A stretch of 64,000 nt of DNA from Maylandia zebra. Its lineage: Eukaryota > Chordata > Actinopteri > Cichliformes > Cichlidae. Shown piece by piece: positions 13,127-24,041 of the stretch (the first letter of the stretch is position 1; every line of letters starts with the position of its first letter). The stretch is taken from positions 12,361,585 through 12,425,584 of the forward strand of contig NC_135169.1 of NCBI RefSeq assembly GCF_041146795.1. Direction: 5' to 3'. The translations under genes and the position numbers were made by a program. The notes beneath the pieces are model-generated. The model did no database searches and was not told where the DNA came from. It saw only the letters and a list, made by a program, of their open reading frames with translations.

Positions 13127-13246
13127 TGTACTCCGCACACACAGCTTACCTGTATTATAGTGCTTAGGCTGATTGCAAAGTGAACTAATTATCTAAAGAA
13201 GTTTTCACATGTGAAAGTGTGCCAGACAGTTGGCAAATTAGTGTTA

Positions 13247-13491
13247 CAGTTTTTTCTGAATGCTTAAACCCTAACTGTGATTCCTGTAGCACAATCTCTA
13301 AAACTATTCAGACTTATAGCAAAACCACTCACTGAGTTTGCAAAACTAAAAGCACAAAAACTGCTTTGCACTCAGTTTGCAATTTTGTAACACACACTTT
13401 GCAAAACTGTAGGCACAATTCACTGCACAACACTCAATTACCAAATTTCCAACACACTCCTAGCAAAAGTATACACATGTATGGCTATCAT
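13247..13491 (+). repeat. 245-bp terminal segment, copy 2, inserted at the fold-back centre
   Basis: Nearly identical to 11963-12207. It splits the palindrome centre at TA and leaves TA on both sides, as a Tc1/mariner-type insertion would. It has the family's left terminal repeat but no matching repeat at its right edge. Confidence 0.65.
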
Positions 13492-13612
13492 TAACACTAA
13501 TTTGCCAACTGTCTGGCACACTTTCACATGTGAAAACTTTTTTTAGATAATTAGTTCACTTTGCAATCAGCCTAAGCACTACAATACAGGTAAGCTGTGT
13601 GTGCGGAGTACA

Positions 13613-13915
13613 ATGGAGGGAGCAGAAAGAGTGAGAAGTAGAGGACGCAGAGGAAGAGGACGTGGAGGTGAAGAAGTAGGACGAAGAGGACGACAAGGAC
13701 AAGGAGGAGCAAGAGGAAGACGAGGAGGGGGGAGAGGAAGATGAGGAGGGGGGAGAGGAAGGGTAGGAAGAGTAAGAAATAGAATTGCTGATGACATCAG
13801 AGCTACAATAGTGGACCATGTAATCAACCGTGGAATGACCCTGAGGGTAGCTGGCCAACGGGTCCAGCCTAACTCGAGCTGCTACACTGTAGCAAGTACC
13901 ATAAGGACATCTTGA
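13613..13915 (+). pseudogene. IS630/Tc1-like transposase N-terminus, right-arm copy
   Basis: ATG at 13613 opens an Arg/Gly-rich leader. An in-frame TGA at 13742 interrupts it. The frame then resumes with RNRIADDIRATIVDHVIN and GMTLRVAGQRVQPN, a helix-turn-helix DNA-binding region known from fish IS630/Tc1-type transposases, and stops at 13913-13915. No DDE catalytic domain follows. This is therefore a dead gene fragment, duplicated in inverted orientation by the fold-back structure. Confidence 0.65.
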
Positions 13916-14529
13916 AATGAGAATCGGTTAGTACAGTCACTTCGCACAAAGATTTGTAGCACTGCCATATGCCAATGAGAAACACACCAATACCATTGAT
14001 GTAAAATTACTGAAATTGTTACTTTACAGAATTGCTAGATGACCAGATGCTGGGGGCAGAGGAAGCATGTTCACTGCAGACCAAGTAACCCATATAGTCA
14101 TTATGGCGATTGCAAATAATCCTATACTTGGAAATAAACACTTGTGTTTGTTTTGATGTGTTTGAATACACACCAGTACTTGAAGTTTGGATCCCTCTAT
14201 GCTTATGGATCTATGACAGAAGTATGAGCTCAAACTGACATAGCCTACCTTGTGCACAGAGACAGCAAAAGCCAGATGTGTTTTGTATTCATACCATCAG
14301 TGTGCAGTTGGCGCATTGTGTGCTTAGTAGATGATGGCTTGTGTGTACTGTTTGATACGGAAACACCATTTTTACGAAGGTGTGAAGAGTTAACCTAGCT
14401 GTGTTCGCGTTTGCAAGAGAACTACAATGTTTTGATTATTGGGTGACAGGTTTTCTTATTTGTGTGAAGAGTTTTGCAAAATTAGCCAATAGTTACAAAA
14501 AATGTGCTTAAGCAATCAGAAAAAACTGT

Positions 14530-14835
14530 AATAGCTTACTTACAACTGGGCTCGTCAGGCTCTCTTCTTGGCTGAAGTGGTTATTATTATATTTAAATGC
14601 TTCCAGCTCCCGTTTTTCCTCGATGACAACTCGTACCTTTCCACTCCCCTTTTTCTCCCTCCTCGCGCTCACAGACCCATAACGTGTATGGCAGTCCATT
14701 CTCCCTGCAGCACGGACTACACTGCCCATGATGCTACATTCTTTAGAGCTATGCTTGTAGCATTCTGCCTGTTAGCTTAGCACAACAACAACAACAACGA
14801 AAAGGCGCTCTCTCACCCAGGAAACACACAGTCGC

Positions 14836-14867
<32 letters not shown>

Positions 14868-15124
14868 CGTCACCCTGTAACCATGGCAACCGTAACGCTG
14901 CCGCCTGGAACAACAGAACGTAGCTGTCGAACAAAACCCAAACAGTCCTGACCCGCGACAAAATGAAACAGGAAAGTACCGCAGTGTAATCCATTTATTT
15001 CAACAAAGTAACTGTATTCTGAATACCACCTTTTTAAACGGTAACTGTAACGGAATACATTTACTCATATTTTGTATTTTAAATACGTAACGGCGGTACA
15101 TGTATTCCGTTACTCCCCAACACT
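14530..15124. mobile_element. Non-autonomous hAT-like element, right end
   Basis: It ends ccgttactccccaacactg at 15124. This is the complement of the cagtgttggggagtaacgg start common in fish non-autonomous hAT elements. The left end is not visible and may have been lost at the border with the fold-back element. A (GA)n run lies at 14836-14868. No coding sequence is seen. Confidence 0.45.
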
Positions 15125-15147
15125 GATTATACATTTAAGACTCACTT

Positions 15148-15860
15148 TTGGCAATTAAATGTTTATTAGTGATTAATAAAGGGTGTTATGCTTTACACTT
15201 TACAATAAGGCTCCCATTTGGCATTTATAAATGTTTATTTGTCATTAATAAATGGTTTTATGCTTTACACTTTACAATAAGGCTCCCATTTGGCATTTAT
15301 AAATGTTTATTTGTCATTAATAAATGGTTTTATGCTTTACACTTTACAATAAGTCTCCCATTTGGCATTTATAAATGTTTATTTGTCATTAATAAATGGT
15401 GTTATGCTTTACACTTTACAATAACGCTCCCATTTGGCATTTATAAATGTTTATTTGTCATTAATAAATGGTTTTATGCTTTACACTTTACAATAAGTCT
15501 CCCATTTGGCATTTATAAATGTTTATTTGTCATTAATAAATGGTGTTATGCTTTACACTTTACAATAACGCTCCCATTTGGCATTTATAAATGTTTATTT
15601 GTCATTAATAAATGGTTTTATGCTTTACACTTTACAATAAGGCTCCCATTTGGCATTTATAAATATTTATTAGTCATTAATAAATGGTTTTATGCTTTAC
15701 ACTTTACAATAAGGCTCCCATGTGGCATTTATAAATATTTATTATTCATTAAAAAATGGTGTTATGCTTTACACTTTACAATAAGTCTCCCATGTGGTAT
15801 TTATAAATATTTATTATTCATTAATAAATTGTTTTATGCTTTACACTTTACAACAAAGCT
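15148..15860 (+). repeat. 72-bp tandem array, left copy
   Basis: About ten head-to-tail copies of a 72-bp unit (core ctcccatttggcatttataa, then cattaataaatgg and tttacactttacaataa). As 72 is a multiple of three the array stays open for 251 codons, but that protein is only a translated repeat. An inverted array of the same unit lies at about 39255-39850. Together the two flank the satellite block. Confidence 0.9.
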
Positions 15861-15897
15861 CCGATTAATAGTTGTGGATATTTATAATACATTTATG

Positions 15898-15898
<1 letters not shown>

Positions 15899-15929
<31 letters not shown>

Positions 15930-16775
15930 TTTATTTATATAGCGCTTTTCACAGATAAAAATCACAAAGTGCTTTACAACACAGAAAATGGGAATATAAA
16001 ACAATATAACAGTAAATAAAACATTGTAAAACAATAAAACTATAAAAACAGCATAAGAAGAAATTAATCAAATGCTTTTCTAAATAAAAATGTCTTCAGC
16101 TGTTTCTTAAAACAATCAATGGAGTCCGTGCAGCGAAGAGACAGTGGGAGAGAATTCCACAACCGTGGTGCCACAGTCTGAAAGGCCCGATCACCAGGAG
16201 TTTTAAAACGAGTGCGTGGTACCACCAACAGTCTCTGATCTAATGACCTTAAAGCCCGAGAAGATGTATGTGATTTCAGCAGGTCAGATAAATATTGAGG
16301 AGCCTGACCATGCAGGGCCCTAAAGGTTAGAACTAAAATTTTAAACTGAAACCTAAAATTTACAGGCAACCAGTGAAGGGAGGCCAAGACTGGAGTGATA
16401 TGCGATCTTCTCTTGGTGCCTGTTAAGAGACGTGCTGCAGCATTCTGCACAGTCTGAAGACGATTTAAGGCTGATTTGTTAAAACAAGTAAAAAGGCCAT
16501 TACAATAGTCTAAACTAGAAGAAATAAAAGCATGAATAATCATCTCAAGTTCAAGCTTTGATACCATTAGTCTGAGTTTAGAAATATTCCGTAAATGATA
16601 AAAACAGTTTCGGACTAGCTGCTTAGAATGCTGCTCGAGCGACATCGAGCTGTCAAATAAGACACCGAGATTTCTAAGGCTTGATTTTACGTAAGGGTCT
16701 AAGAAGCTGATATGCTGTCTAATTTCTGGGACCATATGGTCTGGAGCAATAATTAGAGTTTCTGTTTTATCAGAG
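15899..16775 (-). mobile_element. L2-type LINE 3' fragment inserted in the left flank repeat
   Basis: Read on the - strand, a reverse-transcriptase C-terminal frame (16735-16064) contains SSLDYCNGLF, LQTVQNAAARLLTG, HITPVLASLHWLPV and LWNSLPLSLR. These are typical of L2-clade LINEs of fish. A 3' UTR with the gcgctatataaataaa type of end and a (CTTA)n tail at 15899-15926 follow. The matching uninterrupted site exists in the right flank near 39235-39245 (gtacttcataaatgc). The insertion therefore happened in only one flank copy. The 5' end is truncated. Confidence 0.8.
16064..16735 (-). pseudogene. L2-type reverse transcriptase, C-terminal 223 residues
   Basis: This is an open frame from the thumb and C-terminal part of an L2-clade ORF2 protein. 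It starts around LRNLGVLFDSSMSLEQHSKQ and ends FLFRKAFD. The catalytic palm motifs are upstream and missing because of 5' truncation. It is closely related in motif order to the fragment at 53100-53732, but clearly a different copy. The protein cannot be functional as it stands. Confidence 0.75.
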
Positions 16776-17067
16776 TAAGTACAATTTTATATGATAAAAA
16801 ATATGTTTACAAATGCTGATTGTGCTTACAGGATAGTAACTTAGTCTGAAATGTTTAATATAGCAACTCTAGATTAAATATATAGATGAACACATTTGGC
16901 TCACTATTTGGCAAGAAACCGGTCAGTTTTTTTTCTTTTTCTCACCCTTAACTAATGCATAATAAACCATTAATAATGGTTTATAAAGCATTTACAGATT
17001 AATTAATAATATAGCTATAAACTATTTATTAGCATCTATAAGGGGAGACTTATTGTAAAGTGGTACC
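16776..17067. repeat. Left terminal flank of the satellite block
   Basis: This stretch is the reverse complement of about 38969-39240. It ends ggggagacttattgtaaagt followed by ggtaccc at 17067, where the satellite begins. The mirrored right flank starts with ggtaccactttacaataagt. Such ends resemble fish palindromic MITEs. Confidence 0.75.
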
Positions 17068-17282
17068 CAACCATGTTATAACCAACCATGTTACAACCAT
17101 GTTATAACCAACCATGTTACAACCATGTTATAACAAACCATGTTACAACCATGTTATAACCAACCATGTTATAACAACCATGTTATAACCATGTTATAAC
17201 CAACCATGTTACAACCATGTTATAACCAACCATGTTATAACCATGTTATAACCATGTTATAACCAACCATGTTATAACTAGT

Positions 17283-17530
17283 GTTGGGTAAGTTACTTTA
17301 AATTTTTAACTTCGTTATATTACTAGTTACTTCTATCAAAAGTAACTCAGTTACTTCAAGTTACTCGTTACTTTCAGAGTAACTAGTTACTAGGGAAAGT
17401 AACTTTGGTTTTACTCAGAATTTTCTTGTTAGGTGGTTCAAGGTTGGTGGTTCAAGCCCACAAAGGGACGATATCACTGTTATTGCCAGGTGCTGCACAA
17501 ACGTGCAGTGCAACTGTTATGTTGGTTATA
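17283..17530 (+). repeat. Composite unit: hAT end plus tRNA-Asn 3' half
   Basis: It starts gtgttgggtaagttacttt (a hAT-type non-autonomous end also seen at 60302 in complement). It then joins a tRNA-Asn 3' half (ggttggtggttcaagccc, here with an acaaagg variant) and a common tail ending near gttatgttggttataacc. The other copies are at 18663-18924, 23402-23665 and 33493-33740. Confidence 0.75.
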
Positions 17531-17975
17531 ACCAAGCATGTAATAACCATGTTATAATCAACCATGCTATAACCAATCATGTCATAACCAACCATGTCAT
17601 AACCAACCATCTTATAACCATCTTATAACCAATCATGTCATAACCAACCATGTTATAACCAACCATGTTTGAACCAACCATGTTTGAACCAATCATGTTA
17701 TAACCAACCATGTTATAACCATGTTATAACCAACCATGTTATAACCATGTTATAACCAACCATATAACCATGTTATAACCAACAATGTTACCACCATGTT
17801 ATAAACAACCATGTTATAACCATGTTATAACCAACCATGTTATAACCAACCATGTTACCACCATGTTATAACCAACCATATAACCATGTTATAACCAACA
17901 ATGTTACCACCATGTTATAACCAACCATGTTATAACCATGTTATAACCAACAATGTTATAACCAACCATGTTATA

Positions 17976-18298
17976 ACCAGGACGGCCGTTTGATGAACGC
18001 AGTCAACCGTTTTATTAAGGGTGATATGCATCTTTGGGGTTGTGTTGTTCTTCAGCAACTGCATACTTACTCTCAAGTTCATTACCTACAAGTCACATAT
18101 TTTAATTAATCAAGGCAGTATGGAGAGGAAGTACCAGAGCACCTCAATCCAGCCACCCGGTCCTCTGTCGACGCCCCTGCTCTGCTTTACTCAGTCTCTG
18201 TTGCACAATCGTTTACCCCACAACCAAAAAGACCGTAACACCCTCCCCCAGTCCCCCGTCCAGTCTCGACACCTGTGGGTTGCGCATTGTCAGTCTCT

Positions 18299-18359
<61 letters not shown>

Positions 18360-18440
18360 AGGGACGATATCACTGTTATTGCCAGGTATTGCAGAACGCT
18401 TCACAAACGTGCAGTACAATTGTTATGACCGCTACGTTGG
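17976..18440 (+). repeat. Composite unit 1 containing a full tRNA-Asn
   Basis: The unit begins ggacggccgtttgatgaacg after satellite DNA. It contains a degenerate tRNA-Asn 5' half (from 18194) and, 99 bp further on, the complete tRNA (18293-18366). It ends with the tail gatatcactgttattgccag and cgtgcagtacaattgttat. Related units are at 22568-22935 and 38224-38695. Confidence 0.75.
18293..18366 (+). tRNA. tRNA-Asn (GUU)
   Basis: The 74-nt cloverleaf is complete. The acceptor stem is GTCTCTG with CAGGGAC (one T-G pair), the D-arm GGCGCAATCGGTTAGCGC, the anticodon loop CTGTTAA with anticodon GTT, and the T-arm GGTGG/CCACC with loop TTCAAGC. It differs from the usual vertebrate tRNA-Asn mainly by A for G in the T-loop. 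Internal A and B boxes look intact. No T-run terminator follows in the next 50 bases, so it may be a satellite-borne copy rather than an active gene. Confidence 0.8.
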
Positions 18441-18662
18441 TTATACCATGTTACAACCAACCATGTTATTGCCAACCACGTTATAACCATGATATAACCA
18501 ATCATGCTATAACCAACCATGTTATAACCAACTATGTTATAGCCATGTTATAACCAACTATGTTATAGCCATGTTATAACCAACCATGTTATAACATTAT
18601 ATAACCAACCATGTTACAACATGTTATAATCAACCATGTTATAACCAACCATGTTATAACCA

Positions 18663-18924
18663 GTGTTGGGTAAGTTACTTTAAAATTTTAACTTAGTTAC
18701 ATTACTAGTTACTTCTATCAAAAGTAACTCAGTTACTTCAAGTTACTCGTTACTTTCAGAGTAACTAGTTACTAGGGAAAGTAACTTTGGTTTTACTCAG
18801 AATTCTCTTGTTAGGTGGTTCAAGGTTGGTGGTTCAAGCCCACCCAGGGACGATATCACTGTTATTGCCAGGTAATGCAGAATGCTGCACAAACGTGCAG
18901 TGCAAGTGTTATGTTGGTTATAAC
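18663..18924 (+). repeat. Composite unit: hAT end plus tRNA-Asn 3' half, second copy
   Basis: Same composition as 17283-17530, with an intact tRNA 3' half (ggttcaagcccacccaggg). Its downstream satellite junction is interrupted by the hAT element starting at 18925. The last eight bases (gttataac) are the target duplication. Confidence 0.75.
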
Positions 18925-21609
18925 TAGGGCTGTCAAATGATTACAATTTTTAATCAGATTAATCACAGCCTAAAAATTAATTAATCATGAATAATCGCAA
19001 CTCGAAATATGACCAAAATGTGTGCAAACATACGGACAGATAGCGGATTTTTACACACTTGTTAGTGTTATTTAATGCTAAGACCACGCTGAGTGGCCTG
19101 CTTTCACTCAGCGTGGTCTGACGTAGGCTGGGTGTTGTGCTGGAAGCGAATTAATCACAGCCTAAAAATTGATTAATCGCAACTCGAAATATATGTGTAT
19201 ATGTGTATATATGTGTAAAAATCGGGACAGATAGTGGTTTTTAACACACTTGTTTGTTTTATTTATTATTAATTGTGAGTACAAGCAGTACAAGCAGAAC
19301 AGGGCTTCAAATAATTGTGAGGGATTTTTACTGAATGTTTTCCACCCGTTTAAATCTAGCACATTGTTTTATCCATATACATCTTCAAGTTCACAGAACA
19401 TAGGCCTAATTCAACAGGCAAAATAGAAAAAAATTCCAATCATCCTTTTGGGTAAGGTAGATTAGTGCAAAAAAATATGAACAACAGTGAAAAGTATTGT
19501 TTAAATCACATTCAACCATAGAACAAGCTCTAAACACACGGTCCTCTGGTCTACTCATCCTTCAGCCAGTTGCTGAGACAAACCAACTTGTCCACGTTCT
19601 CTGAGTGCAGAGCAGACCTCTTCTTGTTCACAATGTGCCCTGCTACAGAGAACAGCCTCTCACAGGGCACTGTGGAGGCAGGAGTGGCCAGGTATCTGCG
19701 AGCAAGGCGGGCCAGCTGGCTGTGGGCTCCTGCATGAGCTGCCCACCACTGTAAGGGACAGTCCTCTAAGGCAGTGCAGGGCTCTGCTCTGTAGCGCTGT
19801 ATGGCTCTGTCATGCTGTACCTCCTCCTCTGACTCAGAGTCAGAGTCCATCTGCAGCAGGCTCAGCCTCTTCTTGGCTGGACCTTCTTCTGCAGTGCGTG
19901 ATCTTCTAGGAGAGTCTTCATGCAGCATGCCTGCCAGTGTGGTCCACACTGCTTCTCTGTCAGTCTTGGGCACACTGCGTAGGTCTTTAAAACGTGGGTC
20001 CAGTGCAGTTGCGATCTGGAGCCATGCATAGTTGGTATGTTCCTGGCGGGAAGCAAGGTCTTCCTTAAACTTCTCTTTAAACCTCATCACATATGCAGGG
20101 TCCTCATCAGTTACTTCCATGACACGGCGCAGGTGGCAGAAGGCTGGTAGAACTACACAGCAGGAGACGTAGGCCTCTCCTCCCAGCAGTTCAGTCACAT
20201 ATCTGCAGTGGAATACACACACACACAGATAAGACAGCAAATTAAAAAAAGCTTTTTAATACTAGGTAATATTAATAAAATATTTGATTTCATTAATTTT
20301 TTAAATAAGACATTTTCATAATAACAAAACTGATTTAAGATGTATGTTTGATACATTTAATCTAAACCTACAATTATGGTCACAATGACAGGCTCACCTG
20401 CAGGGCTCTAGAAGTGTCTCCAGTCTCTGGAGTTTGTCCCACTCTGGAGGCGTCAGGAGGACAAGTTTATGCTTTTGTTTATCCAGAGTCGCGGTTACTG
20501 CAGTTTGGTTGCGGATCAAGCGCTTCACCATCTCCAGCGTGGAGTTCCAGTGCGTAGGCACGTCCTGGGCCAACGGCTCCTGCTTGCGCCCCAGTGACAC
20601 CTGCTCTGCGTTCAGCTCTGCTGTGTTTGCTGGGCTGTGCTTAAAATGGCCAACAATTTTGCGGCATTTGGCCAGCGCAGTGACAAAGCCACTGTCTGCG
20701 AGACTCACTGTGATGCATCTCTGTAGAATGTGCGCGGTACACGGCATGTGATTGAATGGCATGATGCGAGCCGCGGCGATCATATTGCGCGCACTGTCCG
20801 TGCCTACTGTTGTCACCTTCTCCTCAATTCTCCACCTGCGAGCAACAGTCTGGAACTGCTCTGCACAAGCCTCTGCAAAGTGCCGCTCTTCCGTTTTCAT
20901 TATAGTCAGCGCAAAGGATGTCAGACCCCATGCTTCAGTGATTAAATGCGCAGTAACTCCCAGGTAATTGTCATTACTCAATGATGTCCAGTGGTCTCCT
21001 GTCAGAGCCACGCATTCTGTGTGAACTAAAGCCTCTTCTTTTTTCTTTTTCTCTGTTTCATACAGTTCGTGGATTCGAATTGTTATTGTGCTTCTCGCTG
21101 GGGGCTTGTAGGACGCGTCCTGAGATGCAACCTTTAAAACATCCGCAAAGCCCTTGTCCTCCACAATGCTTAGCGGTCTACAGTCCTTTGCTATCCATTT
21201 GGCTATATCGTTGGTCAGTTTGTCCAAAGAAGACTTACCGAGTGGCCTGCGTTCACTAAGAGTGGTCTGACGCAGGCCGGGTGAAGCTGCTGCCCCGACA
21301 AACGCGTGTTTGGCATTAAGGTGGTATTTTAAGGTCGAATTTGAACGGTGAAATTGAAACTCTTTACTACAGTGAGTGCAAATTACAACGTGTTTGTTTA
21401 TTGTCCCATCTATGTTCTTCTTGTATTTAAATTCCCCATCCAGAAGGCCATCCTGTTCCTGCTTCTCCATTTTCAGTGGCGCGGTAAACAAATCAAGTGG
21501 AATTATGGGAGAAACTTATCTAAGTGTTGCGCTAAATAGTTAAATATTCTAACGTAATTAATTCCAAAATTTAATTATCGCAATTAACGCGTTAATTTCG
21601 ACAGCTATA
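18925..21609 (-). mobile_element. hAT transposon, apparently complete
   Basis: The left end reads tagggctgtcaaat and the right end tttcgacagctata; they are imperfect inverted repeats. The 8-bp sequence gttataac is present on both sides (18917-18924 and 21610-21617), as expected for hAT target duplications. Both flanks rejoin to the uninterrupted composite-unit sequence known from 33730-33760. It carries one transposase gene on the - strand. The close agreement of the duplications and the open reading frame suggest a fairly young insertion into the satellite. Confidence 0.9.
19551..21491 (-). CDS. hAT transposase (ZBED-type), two exons
   Basis: Exon 1 is 21491-20398 and exon 2 is 20202-19551. 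Removing the 195-bp intron (GTGAGC donor, CTGCAG acceptor) joins EPCR to YVTELL in frame and gives 581 residues with no stop or frameshift. In order: an N-terminal BED zinc finger (CTHCSKEF then H..H in YHLNAKH); a central RNase-H-like catalytic region with LTGDHWTS and VGTDSARNM (acidic residues) and MPCTAHILQ; and a C-terminal hAT dimerisation region with ATPASTVPCERLFSVAG and KRSALHSENVDKLVCL. It cuts and rejoins hAT ends. As the frame is intact it may still be able to make protein, but activity is inference. Confidence 0.88.
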
Positions 21610-22567
21610 GTTATAACCAAGCATGTAATAACCATTTTATAACCAACCATGTTATAACCATCTTATAACCATTCATGTCATAACCAACCACGTTATAACC
21701 ATCTTATAACCAATCATATCATAACCAACCATGTTATAACCAACCATGTTATAACCAACCATGTTTTAACCAACCATGTTATAACCAACCATGTTATAAC
21801 CATGTTATAACCAACCATGTTATAACCAACCATGTTATAACCATGTTATAACCAACAATGCTATAACCAACAATGTTATAACCAACCATGTTATAACCAA
21901 CCATGTTATAACCATGTTATAACCAACCATATAACCATGTTATAACCAACAATGATACCACCATGTTATAACCAACCATGTTATAACCATGTTATAACCA
22001 ACCATCTTATAACCATGTTATAACCAACCATGTTATAAGCATGTTATAACCAACCATGTTATAACTATGTTATAACCAACCATGTTATAACCATGTCATA
22101 ACCATGATATAACCAACCATGTTATAACAATGTTATAACCAACCATGTTATAACCATTATATAACCGACCATGTTATAACCATGTTATAACCAACTATGT
22201 TATAGCCGTGTTATAACAAACCATGTTATAGGCATGTTATAACCAACTATATAACCATGTTATAACAAACCATGTTACAACCAAGTTATAACCATGTTAT
22301 AACCAACCATATAACCATGTTATAACCAACAATGTTACCACCATGTTATAAACAACCATGTTATAACCATGTTATAACCAACCATGTTATAACCAACCAT
22401 GTTATAACCATGTTACAACAAACCATGTTATAACAAACCATGTTATAACAAACCATGTTATAACCAACCATGTTATAACCATGTTATAACCAACCATATA
22501 ACCATGTTATAACCAACAATGTTACCACCATGTTATAACCATCCATGTTATAACCATGTTATAACCA

Positions 22568-22786
22568 GGACGGCCGTTTGATGAACGCAGTAAACTGTTT
22601 TATCAAGGGTGATATGCATCTTTGGGGTGGTGTTGTTCGTCGGCAACTGCATACTTGCTGCCAAGTTCATTACCTACAATCACATATTTTAAACAATCAA
22701 GGCGGTATGGAGAGGAAGTACCAGAGCACCTCCATCCAGCCACCCGGTCCTCTGTCAACGCCCCTGCGTGGCTTTACTCAGTCTCT

Positions 22787-22825
<39 letters not shown>

Positions 22826-22935
22826 TGTTGGTGGTTCAAGCCCACCCAGGGACGATATCACTGTTATTGCCAGGTATTTCAGAACGCTGCACAAACGTGC
22901 AGTGCAACTATTATGACTGCTATGTTGGTTATACC
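22568..22935 (+). repeat. Composite unit 2 containing a full tRNA-Asn, short form
   Basis: It matches units 1 and 3 but lacks the 99-bp stretch between the degenerate and complete tRNA 5' halves. This is the product expected from a deletion between these direct repeats. The tail is the same as in the others. Confidence 0.75.
22781..22854 (+). tRNA. tRNA-Asn (GUU), second copy
   Basis: A full 74-nt cloverleaf, identical to the copy at 18293 except for T instead of G in the variable region after the anticodon stem (cgaaatgttgg). Acceptor, D, anticodon and T stems all pair. No T-run terminator is close downstream. Confidence 0.78.
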
Positions 22936-23401
22936 ATGTTATTGCCAACCACGTTATTGCCAAACATGTTATAACCATGATATAACCAACCATGTTATAA
23001 CCAACCATGTTATAACCAACCATGCTACAACCAACTATGTTATAGCCAACCATGGTATAGCCAACCATGTTATAACCAACCATGTTATAACATGTTATAA
23101 CCAACCATGTTATAACATGTTATAACCAACCATGTTACAACATGTTATAACCAACCATGTTATAACCATATTATAACCAACCATGTTACAACAGGTTATA
23201 ACCAACCATGTTACAAAATGTTATAACCAACCATGTTATAACCAACCATGTTATAAACATGTTATAACCAACCATGTTATAAACATGTTATAACCAACCA
23301 TGTTATAACAACCATGTTATAACCATGTTATAACCAACCATGTTACAACCATGTTATAACCAACCATGTTACAATCATGTTATAACCAACCATGTTAGAA
23401 C

Positions 23402-23665
23402 CACTGTTGGGTAAGTTACTTTAAAATTTTGACTTAGTTACATTACTAGTTACTTCTATCAAAAGTAACTCAGTTACTTCAAGTTACTTGTTACTTTCAG
23501 AGTAACTAGTTACTAGGGAAAGTAACTTTGGTTTTACTCAGAATTCTCTTGTTAGGTGGTTCAAGGTTGGTGGTTCAAGCCCACCCAGGGACAATATCAC
23601 TGTTATTGCCAGGTAATGCAAAATGCTGCATAAACGTGCAGTGCAACTGCTATGTTGGTTATAAC
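23402..23665 (+). repeat. Composite unit: hAT end plus tRNA-Asn 3' half, third copy
   Basis: Starts ctgttgggtaagttacttt and ends in the common tail before gttggttataaccaagc. It contains only the tRNA 3' half, so it is not a tRNA gene. Confidence 0.75.
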
Positions 23666-24041
23666 CAAGCATGTAATAACCTTGTTATAATCAACCATGT
23701 TATAACCATCTTATAACCCAATCATGTCATGACCAACCATATTATAACCATCTTATAACCAATCATGTCATAACCAACCATGTTATAACAAACCATGTTA
23801 TAACCAACAATGTTTTAACCAACCATGTTATAACCAACCATGTTATAACCAACAATGCTATAACCAACAATGTTATAACCAACCATGTTATAACCAATAA
23901 TGTTATAACCAATCATGTTATAACCAACAATGTTACCACCATGTTATAACCAATCATGTTATAACCCTGTTATAACCAATCATGTTATAACCATGTTATA
24001 ACCAACCATGTTATAACCATGTTATAACCAATCATGTTATA

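Larger units (their letters stand above)
12210..14528. mobile_element. Fold-back Tc1/mariner-type element, two 1037-bp inverted arms
   Basis: The left arm 12210-13246 and right arm 13492-14528 are near-perfect reverse complements of equal length. The outer ends read cagttttttctgattgct and its complement, each next to TA, which fits Tc1/mariner target choice. Before a 245-bp insert landed in the centre (13247-13491) the junction would have read gtgttaacac, a perfect palindrome centre. Each arm carries the same 5' transposase fragment in opposite orientation. The element is not autonomous. Transcribed, the arms would form a roughly 1-kb double-stranded hairpin. Confidence 0.85.

Noticed and set aside
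12881..13183. Ser/Pro-rich open frames on both sides of the fold-back
   Set aside because: They are antisense shadows of the Arg/Gly-rich transposase leader, mirrored because of the inverted arms.
15148..15860. CRISPR-like array
   Set aside because: The 72-bp copies are contiguous with no unique spacers, and the sequence is vertebrate.
15148..15903. 251-residue open frame
   Set aside because: It is a translation of the 72-bp tandem array; the unit length is a multiple of three, so the frame stays open by chance. The inverted array shows no such protein.
17440..17475. tRNA-Asn 3' halves at 17.4, 18.8, 23.6, 33.7 and 38.1 kb as tRNA genes
   Set aside because: They lack the acceptor 5' strand, D-arm and anticodon and cannot fold as tRNA.
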